A stretch of DNA of 64,000 nt, taken from NCBI GenBank assembly GCA_019828595.1, contig JAHQRK010000021.1:62001-126000 (forward strand), in the 5' to 3' direction. Under the pieces are notes generated by a model that had not been told where the DNA came from, searched no databases, and was given only the letters and a program-made list of their open reading frames with translations. This DNA is from Aphanomyces cochlioides. Lineage: Eukaryota > Oomycota > Saprolegniomycetes > Saprolegniales > Verrucalvaceae. Positions 1 through 11,785 of the stretch are shown piece by piece; positions within the stretch are counted from its first letter, which is position 1; each line of letters begins with the position of its first letter. Position numbers and translations under genes: made by a program.

Positions 1-1638
1 CATGCTTCGTGGTGAAGGATGGGTTGTCAAGTCCGCGCTCGACCAAGTTCGCCGAGAAGTTGAACGAGCTCACAACGCTGATGATAAATCCATGCCTTCG
101 CTTGTCGACAAAGTGCCAAAGCCATGGCCTGTCCCTCCCACGTATTTCCAAACGAACAAGTTTACTGAAGTATTCCAGTCGTTTGTCGATACATATGGCG
201 TCCCTCGATACGGTGAAATTAACCCTGCAGTGTTCACTGCGGTTACCTTCCCGTTCCTCTTCGGTGTCATGTACGGCGATATCGGTCACGGTTTCTGCGT
301 CTTTTTGTTTGGCATGTACATGATTGGCACCGAGAAGATTTTGGAAAAGGGGCGAGTGGGCGAAATGACGGCTCAATTGTATGGTGGACGATACATGATT
401 ACACTCATGGGTGTGTTCGCCGTGTATGCCGGCTTTGTCTATAATGATTTCTTCTCGCTACCATTGAATTTGTTTGGATCCAAGTGGAAGTACCCAGACA
501 ACTGCGAAGAGTTGGCAAAGAAGCATTTGAAGTGCGAAGCTTACTACAGCTACGATGGTGTCACCAATACCTCCCTTTCAAATGTCCAAAACGGCCACAA
601 TGTGTATGGCTTTGGATTGGATCCTATCTGGAAGACTTCTGAAAATGAATTGCTCTTTTTCAACTCGTTCAAGATGAAATTGAGTGTCATTTTGGGTATC
701 ACTCAAATGGGCTTTGGTATTCTTATCAAAGGTTGGAACGCACTGTACTTCAGAGATTATGCGCTCTTCTTCCTCGATTTTATTCCTCAGCTTGTCTTTG
801 CTGGCTCGTTGTTCTTCTACATGGTTGTTTTGATCGTCATGAAGTGGTTTATCAACTGGTCGGAGCGTATGGCCTACGAAGTGTGCCCTTTCAACTTTGA
901 AGGTCCTCACACTGGCTGCCGTCCCCCCGCTTTGATCAACACGTTGATTAATATTGCCTTGCAACCAACTGCTGTGGCTGATCCTATGTACGATGGACAA
1001 AAGAAAACCCAGCAATGGCTTTTGCTTGCTGCCGTGCTTTCCGTGCCAGTCATGCTTTTGGGTCACCCTCTTTACTTGAAGATGCTTCATGGACAATCAG
1101 CCCCTGAGGTGTCGCACCAAGTCGACTTTGAACAATTGGAAGAAGATGACGACGCTCACTCCAAGCAAGCCCCTGCTGCGAGTTCCTCGCATGGTCATGG
1201 TCATGGCGAAGAATTTATTTTCTCTGAAGTGGTGATCCATCAAGCAATTGAAACGATTGAATTTGTGCTGGGTATGGTTTCCAACACTGCGTCGTACTTG
1301 CGTCTCTGGGCTTTGAGTTTGGCTCACTCTGGTAAGCACCCTTGATATTTTTTCTCTAATATTGTCCTGTAGAGTTGTCAACAGTCTTCTTTGAAAAAGC
1401 CATGCTGTCTGCCATCAACATGGACTCGTTCTTGGCCATCTTTATCGGCTTTGCTCTCTTTGCTGCGGTCACATTTGGTGTCATTTTGTGCATGGACGTG
1501 TTGGAATGCTTCTTGCATGCCTTGCGTTTGCACTGGGTGGAATTCCAAAGCAAGTTCTACAAGGCCGATGGTCGCAAGTTCCATCCTTTCAACTTCAAGG
1601 AAATGATCCGTGCTACTCAATTCGAACCCAGCAGTTAA
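1..1638 (+). CDS. V-type H+-ATPase subunit a (Vo sector), C-terminal part, 5' end outside window
   Basis: This is the membrane half of the large a subunit of the vacuolar proton pump, which forms the proton half-channels against the c-ring in endomembranes. The reading frame is already open at base 2, so the N-terminal cytosolic domain lies upstream of the window. Exon 1 runs to 1331 and exon 2 is 1373-1638, joined across a 41-nt GT-AG intron (1332-1372). The join restores the family motif LRLWALSLAHS followed by ELSTVFF. Visible marks are the GVMYGDIGHG motif near residue 93, several hydrophobic helices, the LRLWALSLAH helix holding the essential arginine, and the C-terminal HALRLHWVEF segment. 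A His-rich patch (HGHGHGEE) precedes the penultimate helices. The C-terminus is complete. It converges with the next gene, with 135 bp between the stop codons. Confidence 0.96.
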
Positions 1639-1773
1639 ATTTACTGCAGCCTTCCATTCATTGCATTCTCTGGAACTGCGATGCTGGTAGATTCTCTCTT
1701 GTATTTCCTTTAAACCCTTGCACGTAATGAAAACACTTGTTTTCATTGTCAAAGAGTTACTTCTTGTATGATT

Positions 1774-2227
1774 CTACTTGCTTTCCTTTTGAGCAGTGGA
1801 CGCTTCCTGTTGTGCCTTCTTGGTTTGCTCTCTATACAAAAGTGTTAGCAACACTGATCATTGCCTTCAACGAGCTCACAACTTCTTCAGTTGCTTGCGG
1901 AGTTGCGACGTTGCGCTCAATTCGTTCACTCGTTCAAGGGCTTTGGTATCAGCGTACAAATAGCCCGATACACTGCCGAGCAATGCAGACCCCACAATTG
2001 CGGCAATTTGGTATCGTCGGGGAAATGGCCCCACGGCTGCACAAAGACAAGAATCACACCGATGTTCATCATGGCATCAACGTACCAGTCACAGCTCCAC
2101 TCACGATAGCTCCAGCAGCAGCACCGATCGAGCTGTACTGTTGCAAATCAGTCTTGCGCTGGTCAAACCACGCTTTCTCTTCCAACGTGAGCGTAATTTG
2201 CGGTGGAGTTGGCGGCGTCGTTGCCAT
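1774..2227 (-). CDS. Small two-helix membrane protein, 118 aa, three exons
   Basis: I do not recognise the family. Reading the minus strand from an ATG at 2227, three exons (2227-2086, 2036-1880, 1831-1774) join over 49- and 48-nt GT-AG introns into one 118-residue protein. The N-terminus is Pro/Thr-rich (MATTPPTPPQITL). Two small-residue-rich hydrophobic segments follow, roughly residues 33-48 and 56-76. A highly charged, Lys/Gln-rich tail (LRKQLKKLEQTKKAQQ) could form a coiled coil. Size and layout suggest an organelle-membrane protein, but that is inference. The join is supported because the phase is kept across both introns and the final exon stays open to a TAG. The gene lies tail-to-tail with the V-ATPase gene and head-to-tail with the zinc transporter, whose stop is 147 bp upstream of its start. 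Confidence 0.72.
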
Positions 2228-2373
2228 GGTTATGGATTGAAAATGAAAGGCTTGACAATTTAATAACGGGGTGCAGGGTTTAAGGGATTAAAGTTAAGAG
2301 AGGTGTAGGGGTTAATAAACCCTGTTTGAAGTGCATGTTGAACAGCCAAATCAGGTAAAGTTACATGTCCTAT

Positions 2374-4006
2374 CTAAACTACCACATCTACACCTAGCCG
2401 TTGATTGAATGAGCATTTGGCCGCATCGCCTTCTTGCTCGACTTGAATCGTCATGAAGTCAAATTCGTGGTGGGTTAAAATGCACTCTTGGACAGTCATG
2501 ACGAGGGATTTTGACTGAATATTTTTGCTCTCGACGACGTGCATGGCCAGTGCAAAGCTGCTCGATGAGATGGACCATACCCGGACATCATGCACGTCTT
2601 TGACATTTGGGAGAGCTCGTACAGCTTCTTCAATTGCCATGACATCTACATATAACGTTAGAAAGTGTTCAAATGCTCGTAGGAGCATACCAACAGCAGA
2701 TGGAGTTCCTTCCATCAATAAATGCAACGTGGTTCTGCAAATGCCCACAGTCGTTGCGACAACAATTATGGAGAAGAACAACGTTACGATGGGATCGCAC
2801 AATTGCCACGATGGCTCATACCTAATAATTTCATCAGCAAAAATCCGATCAGATGAGCAAGACCTACCAGATCAAGGCGCCAGCAAGACACACACCAAGA
2901 CTCTGGAGGAAATCGCCCAGCGCATGCAAATACGCAGCGCGAACGTTCAAGTTTTCAGCAGCACACGACTCTGACACCAAGTCGGACTCGCAATCACTGG
3001 ACGAATCCACGGTGCTTCTCGAAGAGCCTTCCAGTTCACACATATTATGGCTACATTCCTTCTCGTTGTGGTTATCATCATGTTCTTCGTGCGAATGAGG
3101 AGTTTCACACGATGCTTGAAATGTTGATTCGTCGTGACCGCCATGGGCATGACCGTGATGATGATCTCCATGAGAATGCCCATGATTTCCATGAGAATGA
3201 CCGTGACTTCCATGAGAGTGGCCATGCTTTTCGTGAGAATGTCCATGAGAATGACCATGTCCACCGTGAGAGTGTCCATGACCAAGAATTTTCATCAATG
3301 CAATATTGACAATCAAACCCATGAACGCCACGATAAACATCACACGCCCATTGACTTGTGGGATCGTATGAGGTGAGTGGCTTTTCGTTAGAGCCAGAAT
3401 GCGCTGGATAGCAGCCCAAACCAAGCCAATCGTCAACATCCAAATGACAAAAATGCTTGCAAGTGCACCGATGGCTTCAGCTCGCTTGTAGCCAAACGGC
3501 ATGGATGCCTAAATGGAAAATGCGTAAATACAATCTATCAGAGTGATAGCTTTCGCGATTACCGTAGCTGGTCGTTTCGACAAGTAGAGCGCAAAGAGCG
3601 ACAGAATGAAGCTCAGCACATCACTGAGGAGATGTGCGGCGTCAGACATGATCGCAAGACTGCCAGCGAGATAACCACCGAGCAGTTCGACCACCATGAA
3701 GACGACACAGAAGAGACAAGCCCATTCAAGCTTGCGTTGCGCTTCGTCCACTGTGGCTTTTGAGTCATTTTGCATGGCAGTAAGTGACTCAACGGACGGA
3801 GAGGACACGGGCACCTGTTCAAATTGCATCGAGATAGCGGTGGGGCAGTCCTTCTTGAGAGTCACACAGAATGGAGCTCCGTCGTTTGGATGGGAGAGGA
3901 CAGCGACGGGCCGTCCCGAGGATGAAAGCAAAATGGTGCACCAGTTCGCTCCGTATGCTTTCGATCCAGCTGATTCGACACGGGCCGGCATCATGTCATG
4001 GTTCAT
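2374..4006 (-). CDS. Cation diffusion facilitator (ZnT-type) zinc transporter, His-rich loop, 495 aa
   Basis: A proton-coupled Zn2+ exporter of the CDF family that loads zinc into vacuole, ER or other endomembrane lumens. Exons are 4006-3563, 3508-2868, 2821-2691 and 2645-2374. The last intron (2690-2646, 45 nt) is a multiple of three and therefore looks like coding sequence. Removing it restores the family run [15 protein letters not shown]. Metal-site residues are visible in helix 2 (SDAAHLLSD, residues 121-129) and helix 5 (HALGD, 343-347). Between helices 4 and 5 lies a cytosolic loop with about a dozen HGHSH-like units (residues 225-273) and a second His/Cys patch, as in ZnT/Zrc1 proteins. 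The C-terminal cytosolic domain keeps [12 protein letters not shown]. The N-terminus of about 90 residues has no recognised motif. The family call is firm; the membrane where it acts is inferred. Confidence 0.93.
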
Positions 4007-4391
4007 GACTTGAAATTATACTTGATATTTGTATGCGACGGTGTCGTTACGACCACCTTAAAAAACCTAAGAAATATAACACATCGTTATCAGGTATCTA
4101 CATAGTAAAATCAAGTGAAAAAGAAAAACCTAAAAACCTACGTGCAGATTTTCAACTCAATTTTTGAAGGAAAATGAACTAAAAACCCTAGAAAAACCTT
4201 CCACTGGATTTTTATTCAAGTAAACTTTCAAATTTCGAGTGCCGCCGATCGACGTGGACTTTGATTGATGGAGGAAAGAAGATGACATGTGGAGAACAAA
4301 GCGATTGATGGAACTAGTCATGTCATGTACATCATGCATTTATCGATGGTCTTATTGACTCTTGAAGATTTCGATCTCCAAGGTTGTTTCA
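4007..4391. other. Intergenic region between divergent genes
   Basis: A 385-bp shared upstream region of the zinc transporter (minus strand) and the START/FYVE gene (plus strand). It is AT-rich, with several short runs resembling AAAACCTA. I see no coding exon and no clear regulatory motif. Confidence 0.5.
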
Positions 4392-6325
4392 ATGGAGAAG
4401 ATGCAAGATGAAGAACCTCCCATTCAACCTGTGAATGCATGTACTCCCCCACTTGTTGCTAGGAACTCGGGAAACATTTAGCTCAATCTCTTTTCCTTGA
4501 ACCTGACCATGGAGGAACGCTGCAAGTGCCTTGGAAATCAACCGTAGAAATACACGGTTTGACGTCGCAATGGCGTTGCACTCTACAAGGATGCCTAGCG
4601 TGGTTATAATTGATCCCGAGCGATTTGTAAAGACATCATCAGCTCCCCCGGAATTAGTGTTGAGATGATTGACTCAGTAATGTGGACTATGAATAGATTC
4701 CCGACTGACATTTCCGTTTGGGCAAGCCTCATGTCGTCTCGAGACCTCTCGAAGGAATTCATCCCGAGTGATCCATCGTTGGACAACGAACTCTTATTTC
4801 GTCGAAAGTGTGAATCTTTGCTACGTGAAGCATTGATCCAGCCATTTGATGAGCATTCTGCCTCTGACCGTGGATGGAGCATTCGCCACAACAAACAAGG
4901 TCCGTCTAGTTCGATTTTGATCATGCACTCATTATCTTCAGGGGTGAGGGTATTTCGCCAGAATCTGCCAGACAAGGAGCTGGATAAGTATGTTTGTGTC
5001 GGCATCATGAATACTTCGTTACCGCGTCTGAGCTATGGCTTGCACGCTGATTCGTCTGATGATCAGCGAATTGCTTCATCAATTTTATACGAGCGCGAAT
5101 TCATCGATGCACAAGTATTGAGGGTGTTTGAGACCAAAGATGACGACGATTCATTCAAATTTTCTGGCATCAAGTACGTGAAATCACAAATGCCCCTTCA
5201 ATCGTCGTGTGCGACGCGCGACTCGTTGTTTTACGAAGTAAGGCAACAACCCATGTGACCAATCTCTTATTGCAATGTAGTATTCTGGCTGTCGACAAAT
5301 TCCAAACGGTGGACGCTATTTATTCGTTGTTCAAGACAGCGTGACTTCAAAACTCGGTAACCATCGACTCTTTTCCCAGCAAACGTGTATATTTTGTAGT
5401 GCCTCCGTACAAAAATATAACACGAGAAGCGATTACGATGGTGTATCTACTACATGAATTGTCTGGAGGACGAGTGCATTTCACCGTCGAGTCGTATGTA
5501 TCTCACAATCCTGAAATTCCATCATGGTGAGCTTTTTATCTCTGATTTCGAGTTCTATAACTGTTTGAAAGGTTTCCTGCCTATTCATACTGGCAAACGT
5601 TAGTTCGTCTGTCTTCACTTCCTGAAACCCGCTGGATTGTGAGTGAAAAGAAATTCCTAACTCAATGGGTGCCAGACAAGTAAATCCACAATAATATGAT
5701 CGGTCGAGTCACCTACGATGGATGTATTAGGGATCGCAAGAGCTGCTCGGTGTGCTCTAAGAAATTCAATCCACTTCGATCCCGTCATCATTGTCGAGCA
5801 TGTGGAGATGTATGGTGAAATTTCCTTTGACATCAATATAAACTCCCTTAGATCATGTGCAGCGCTTGCTCGATTCGAATTGCATACACTCCACTCTTTT
5901 TGCATTCGAGTCCAACGAAAAACGCCATGCTAGAACATAAAGTTTGCGAGCAATGTGTGAGAAATGCCAAGAATCAACTCTCAATGCGACCCCTCAACTT
6001 TTCAGACAAGTCACGAGCATTTGGTGACGTTGTCGCGACAACGACATTTTCAAACTCTGGAAAAGAAGACGGAATGTCCACTGCGATGCTTGTTGAGGAA
6101 GCAAAGGCGATTTTGCGAGGTGATATAGAGCACCGAAAGTCAAGACGAACATCCTCAATGGAATCTTTTGGCATGAGAGATCTTCAGCCAAGAGAAAGCG
6201 TTGTGTCGTCCGCCGCTTCCAGTAGTAATTCCATGGCAGACAACAAAGCGACCGATACGTCTCGTTCGGGTTTTCTTGTCTGCAGCTTCATCGGAGGCGA
6301 ATTGAAGTCTGTCCACTCGACGTAG
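4392..6325 (+). CDS. START-like / FYVE zinc-finger protein, about 545 aa, eight exons
   Basis: A lipid-binding adaptor of the oomycete START-like plus FYVE class; FYVE domains bind phosphatidylinositol 3-phosphate on endosomes. Proposed exons are 4392-4430, 4463-4602, 4643-5237, 5281-5356, 5400-5526, 5572-5679, 5731-5809 and 5852-6325. Every join keeps phase. The join 5679/5731 rebuilds the FYVE start: WVPD, then CSVC, then RHHCRACGD; the next exon adds MCSAC and the closing CEQC pair. The N-terminal 350 residues form the START-like region. The C-terminal 115 residues are Ser-rich and low-complexity. The first exon and its 32-nt intron are the weakest part. If they are wrong, translation could begin at ATG 4665, giving 478 aa. 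The FYVE call is firm; cargo and partners are unknown. Confidence 0.85.
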
Positions 6326-6787
6326 CCCTGAGTAAGTACTTTTAAGTTTAAATTTGCCATTAAATTTTCATCGTGTTTCATCGCAAGATTAGTCTCAAGT
6401 ATCATTTCGTATTGCCATGAAGAGCAAAGAGAATTACTTTGGTACTTTCAGAAATAGACTGTATTTCGTAGAGATCTCAGAACACTCAGCCATTCATTAG
6501 TTTGTCAAAGTTTGATTGAATTGTTTCAATGAGTCTACAGAAGGCGGATTTGTAAACGTCGATCGAACTGAGCATCTTGCAAGAGATTTAGTCTCGAAAA
6601 GTTGCTCCAATCCTAACATCAATGTGAGAAATCTTTGCACTGAACGACGTCAGACGTACTTTGATGGTACAAGTGGCTGGAGAAATGTACCCTCTGGTAG
6701 GTTCTACTGGCAGCAGGCCCATCCTTTGATATGCTTCTGCAATAAGCCCTAGTCCGCAAGAGGCATTTGAGATAACAGAGTGCCAAG
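6326..6787. other. Intergenic, between tail-to-tail genes
   Basis: A 462-bp gap between the stop codons of the FYVE gene and the YiiX-like gene. An unsupported 78-codon plus-strand frame (6516-6752) lies here. It has no recognisable motif and no obvious splice partner, so I do not call it. Confidence 0.45.
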
Positions 6788-7498
6788 TTACTTTCTACCT
6801 GCGGCTGGGAACACTGGAGAATTTTTTGTTTTTCCTGGCGATGCCAATTGATTCAGCACGGTACTCAACGAAAAACGAGATGGACGATTGAGGTTTTCTT
6901 GGACGAATTGTGCAGCAGCTGCTTCCATTTCTTTGGTTCTCTGATAGAAGTACAAAAGTCAGTCCAGCTGTTGGGTCGATCGAGTTTACCTTGACTCGCA
7001 ATGGCACAACGACAATGTCCGTTGACAGCGACGTTAGAATCCGAGCACTGTAAGGTCGGCACTTGACTCCAGAGTACGTCTCTTCGACGACAAATTTGTC
7101 GCCTACATGATTGACAAGAATGAATCCACAATGGTTGAATTGGGATTTCCACTGATCCACTTGACTTGTGAGAAAACAGCTAAGACCATCCATAGGCTAC
7201 AAACACATCCATCATATATCCACAATATGCTCGATTCTACCTGCATGTAGGCACAATTGCGTCGAAAGAGAATGAGATCTCCCGTCTTGAGTGTGTCCGA
7301 CATGACGTCGTCCATGGATCCAGTGATAAAATTATATCCACGAGGTGGATTATTCGCCTGCGATCTCGCCATGACAACAAATCCACTCCATCCTGCAATC
7401 GATACAAACGGCAATGCGCTCAATGCTTTTGCAGACATGGACCAACCCATGATGGCACGCTTCTGTCCGTGGTCGCAAAAAACAGACTGCCATTTCAA
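6788..7498 (-). CDS. Permuted papain-fold (YiiX/C92, NlpC/P60-like) protein, 205 aa
   Basis: Exons 7498-7241, 7196-6990 and 6940-6788 join over introns of 44 and 49 nt. Removing the second intron replaces an unlikely Ser/Cys-rich stretch with a helical tail (RTKEMEAAAQFVQENL). An N-terminal hydrophobic segment (about residues 17-45) could be a signal anchor. The body carries GDLILFRRN followed about 37 residues later by FNHCGFILV and then VEETYSGVK. That spacing is typical of YiiX/YebB-like permuted papain folds, where the His of the second block is catalytic and a Cys follows much later. I see no Cys in the C-terminal third, so this copy may not be a cysteine hydrolase. The start could instead be the internal Met at residue 17. 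The fold call is moderately sure; the substrate is unknown. Confidence 0.68.
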
Positions 7499-9162
7499 TC
7501 CAGATGTGCAAACTCAAACCCCTGCACCCCCAACTTTGAAGTACTGCAATATATTGCACATGACAAAATTATTTATCGTTATCAACACCTGTGTTTCTGA
7601 AGAAAATTCTTGTATTGTACTGGGAATTTGTCGGACGAGGTTTCGGAATTGATACGTTGGTGATGTGATTGGTTAATATTATAAATAAATTTGAATGTCA
7701 TGATCGCCTTGGACATTTCTGAGGTTTAAGTTATTCATGGAGTTCATGTGAGCCAAATATCAGGCAGCGACATGCATCACAGCCACTATTTTCAAATAGT
7801 GAGTATTTTGACGTGTTTTACATCCCGTCAGAGTAGTAAATTGAAGCGATATTGAATTAGAGAGAGACTTTAAGTGTATGTGTTGAATAGCATGTTGTCC
7901 TACAATTCCAGCGCAAAAGGGAGCTTTGAGATGTTGCGCTCGATTAAACATGAAATATTATTATTCAGTTGCAAGCTAAAGTACTTGAGTTTGTCTGCAA
8001 ACGTAATGCAGTTTGATCAACAAGGTTGAGATTCTAAATGGTAAAATGACTCCTTGTCTGAGAGGATAACGAACATTTTAAAGGAATGTAGAGGTGCTAA
8101 TGCATGTCAATCCTACATACAATGTATTCAGATAAACCCCACTCGTTTATTTGTGATTCAATAGTTCCGAAGATATTTGGACAGCAATTCAACCTACACA
8201 AGTACCGGCACTTGAAGCTTATTTCAATTCATTTAAATTAGATCAATATTCATGTTGATAACAATCAACTACGAGACGTTTAGAGTCATCGTAATAGCTG
8301 CATGGGGCTTGTAATTTTCACCTTGAAATTGCGGAGCATGAAATCCTTTTTTGATGGTAACGACTGTCTGTAGAATTTATATTAACTACCAATCAAATAG
8401 CACCGATTATCTTTCCGACAATTTCATGTGTAATATCTCTATGACTTGAGATTTGTATACCCATCACAAAAATATTATCGGAAAAGGGTCGACTATTTTT
8501 CCGACGACTCCGATATTTCGTCATATTTTATCCGACATTTTCTTGTGAATGGTATTTACAGGTTTCGCACAATGTACATATCGAGGACTCTGATATGTTT
8601 TGAGGCTTTCACTGTTAGCAAACATATTTTTGTGGTCCTAGCATACGAGATACACAAGTGTCGCATCGATATTTTACTCTCAATATAACTTTCAACAAAT
8701 ATCTTTGACATTGATAACTACTATTAATGTTGCGCTTCTGAGTCTAATTTCTCGTCAACTGAATGCAAGCCGATGTGCACACAGTAAAGAGCAAGTCGGG
8801 GTCGTATCGAGAATATCAGAAGCTCTCATGGATTCCTTGCCTTAAACCCAGTTTCTTGTAGATAAATTATTGTTTCAAATATTGTGCATTAAAAATACAT
8901 CACAATATATTGACTCGCTTTGACAACAATCCTTCTCCTGAGTGCACAACGCCAAGCTGCTTGGCTGCAATTGCCAAGCAGTCGTCAAGATAAAGCGATG
9001 AAAGCGAAGCTTTGATGATGATGCTGCCTCACATTGAAGTTGCTTTTTCCAACTGCCTCGACAAGAAATTCGTCGATTGGCTCTTCATTTCTTGATCACT
9101 TTTCATTTGTCCGTGTTGTGGTCAAGTCGCCTCGCCCAAGTCTTTTGCTGCCTTTTTATTCC
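7499..9162. other. Gene-poor intergenic stretch
   Basis: About 1.66 kb of AT-rich sequence between divergent genes. Only short frames without family motifs occur. The part nearest 9163 must contain the kinase promoter. I see no transposon ends or RNA gene. Confidence 0.5.
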
Positions 9163-11231
9163 ATGGCGACTGCTAGCTCCTCTGGATTGTTCAAAATGAT
9201 CAATGAATCCACGTCTGTTGTGGACGAAATGCTCCAAGGCCTTGTCCACACGTCGCCGCATTTGAGTCTCGTGCCAGAGCACCGTGTCGTACTTCATCAA
9301 GACTACCAAGCTGTCAAGCAGAACCAAGTGACGTTGCTTTCTGGGGGCGGAAGTGGCCACGAGCCAGCTCATGCAGGCTACATTGGAGACGGCATGCTAA
9401 CGGGTGTCATTTGCGGCGGTGTCTTTGCATCGCCAAGTACGAAGCAAGTACTCGCAGCAATTCGACTTGTGGCTGGCGAGCATGGTTGTTTAATCATCGT
9501 CAAGAATTACACGGCAGGACTCCACGCTTGCGATTCGATTAATGGATTATCCATAGGGCGATAGGTTGAATTTTGGCCTGGCCATTGAAACGGCCAAAGC
9601 TGAAGGTTTCAACGTGGACATGGTAGTCATTGGTGATGACGTTGCCATTCCAGGTGAAGAAAAGTTGCCGAAGAACAAGTTTTCACAAACTACATACTGT
9701 AGGAGCTAAAGCAGGACGACGCGGCGTTGCTGGCACTGTCTTCGTGCACAAAATTGCCGGAGCGATGGCAGCTCAAGGATATCCTTTGGACGTGATTGCA
9801 AACAAACTACGCCAGTTGACAATTGGAACAATGGGTGTGGCATGGAAATCTTGCACTTTACCAGGCCAATCGACGAGGTGACTCTGCGCAATAATGCATT
9901 TATACCAATTTTGTAGTCGCCATATCAACTCAAATGAAATGGAACTTGGGCTTGGAATTCACGGCGAGCCTGGCGTTCGCACAGCATCCCAAAAATCCTC
10001 CAAAGACACCGTCGCTGAGCTTCTCGAGACGATTCACACTGATTTGGGTGTCCAACGTACGTAGCAATTTTCTAAGATGAATGTTTGATTCGAATAGGCC
10101 ACGACAGCGTTGTATTGATGGTGAACAATTTGGGATCAACAACAGCGATGGAATTGAACGTGATTGCAAATGACACTTTAGAATTCTGCCGCCGTCAAGA
10201 TCTCAATGTTGAAAGAATTGTTGTCGGTAATTTCATGACGGCGCTGGATATGTCCGGGTTTTCCATCACGGTGTGGAAATTAGACTCGATGCAACAGCAT
10301 GCCCTCTTGGCATGGTTGGATTTTGCAGTGACGGCTCCGGCATGGCCAGCTAGGATTGCTCGACCTTTCAAGGCTAATCAATTCGTGAACGCTCCAAAGG
10401 AAACAACCTCACAGCCAACGTCAGTTGGTAATTCTCAACTAACCGCTCGTGGACTTCTTCTCAAACAAGCGATTGAAGCAGCAGCTCGACGTATTATTCA
10501 AGCTGAGCCCGAATTGACTGAATGGGACTCCAAGGTAAGCTAATTACCTTAAATATAGCGTTGAGTTGGAGTTGCAGGTTGGTGATGGGGATTGTGGCCA
10601 TACGTTGAAAGGTGGGGCTCAAGCAATTCTCGACGACCTTGCATCTTATCCACTCAATGTTCCATCGTTGGCGCTTCATGCTATCGCTGCTACTATCGGT
10701 AAATCGATTGGGGGAACTTCTGGAGGTAATATATTCGTACGGATGTGCTTTGGCCTCATGGACTCGTAGTACTCTACACAATCTTCTTCACGGCCGCTGG
10801 AACAGCCATGCAAACCCATGACAAAGGCCAGGAGAATTCAACCGTATCGGCCCATGGTTGGGTCGATTGCTTTGAGGCAGGTGTTGCAGCTATCCAAAAG
10901 TATGGTGGAGCGCTTGAAGGATCTCGCACGATGGTAGACGCCTTGTTGCCGGCTCTGCGCGCTGCAAAAAAGGTATGAAAATATGAATAATGGTAAATTT
11001 AAAGTGATCATTTAGGCGGAGCTTGGTTCGTACTCGGACTGGTTGCCTTCTGTAGAAAAAGCAGCGTGTGAAGGAGCGGAAAACACCAAAGAAATTTCGC
11101 CTCGTGACGCCATGGGCCGGACGAGTTACGTTGGTGCTGACTTTGTCAAGGGTGTGCCAGATCCAGGTGCTATGGCCGTCGCGTATTGGATTCATGCTGT
11201 TGTGTCTATTTTGCTCGGCGCTACTCAATAG
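9163..11231 (+). CDS. Dihydroxyacetone (glycerone) kinase, ATP-dependent DhaK-DhaL fusion, 588 aa
   Basis: Phosphorylates dihydroxyacetone to DHAP with ATP, feeding glycerol and triose carbon into glycolysis. Eight exons: 9163-9513, 9557-9653, 9703-9877, 9917-10056, 10098-10534, 10578-10725, 10770-10972 and 11016-11231, all in phase. The total of 588 aa matches the usual length of the eukaryotic one-chain enzyme. The DhaK part shows [15 protein letters not shown] and the substrate-binding histidine in GLGIHGEPG (His223). The DhaL part starts near residue 401 with VGDGDCGHT, whose aspartates hold Mg-ATP. The C-terminal [19 protein letters not shown] is also typical. Intron 1 (9514-9556) appears to be GC-AG rather than GT-AG; joining there gives the expected NYT-GDRLNFG. 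The ATG at 9163 is chosen because it begins the family-length protein. Confidence 0.94.
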
Positions 11232-11443
11232 AAGGCATACTCGGCTTGAAGTCAAATTAATGCAATGCCTTCACGTTGTTGTGACATCCCACAATAATTG
11301 AATTGAGCTTGCGTTATGTGTTGATCTCGATTACTTGAAAGCTGCGCAGGCATGAATCGTTGAGAGAAATTTTGTGCGTCAAATGGCATCGGTGGGAAGA
11401 ACCCTGCGCCCAGGTCGATCCAACTCTTAGCTATTAGTCAAAC

Positions 11444-11785
11444 TTGTACAGCAGTCCTATCATGGGTTTCAAGGGCTCCACTCGTCTTGTTTGGATTTTT
11501 AATGACGTTGTAGTTTACCCTGAAGCATCAGGAATACTTTTCGTAGCCGTGAAAATGGCGACAATGCCTTTTCAGTATTCACACCTAGTAATGGCTCAGA
11601 CGGTCGACATTCTATTTGTCTTGTCGTCAGCATCATCGCACATGGAATGGATTGTTCGAAAGGGTCCCAGGAGTGCAAGCACTACCAAACGAAGTGTGAA
11701 TCATTACGCGAAAAGCAGCCTGAAGGAAATGTTTATAATCCATGCGAAAAGACTTCATGAGTAATTTCGCATGGGTCATGTGAAA
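11444..11785 (+). pseudogene. Relic of the cluster membrane-protein family (exon 4 to exon 6 remains)
   Basis: A decayed fragment of the polytopic family that fills 29-62 kb. Three blocks align with intact members. LYSSPIMGFKGSTRLVW corresponds to exon 4 (YSGPILSLMSSTPIVW). MATMPFQYSHLVMA corresponds to exon 5 (MSTLPFQYSRLVM). KGPRSASTTKRSVNHY corresponds to the start of exon 6 (VGPRPTPDAMPRSVSHY). A GCATGGGTCATGTGA near 11770 resembles the family's C-terminal CQWVM-stop. Most of exon 6 and the introns are deleted. It lies 17.5 kb from the nearest other member, with the whole transposon block in between. Confidence 0.7.

Noticed and set aside
3112..3443. Several long frames opposite and beside the His-rich part of the zinc transporter
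   Set aside because: They arise from the repetitive HGHSH-coding DNA and are shadows of the real exon.
4018..4200. AAAACCTA-like runs as interstitial telomere repeats
   Set aside because: The runs are irregular and not tandem copies of a telomere unit.
8400..8560. Possible small inverted-repeat element around repeated TCCGACA motifs
   Set aside because: The similar motifs are direct and short, without terminal inverted repeats or a target duplication.
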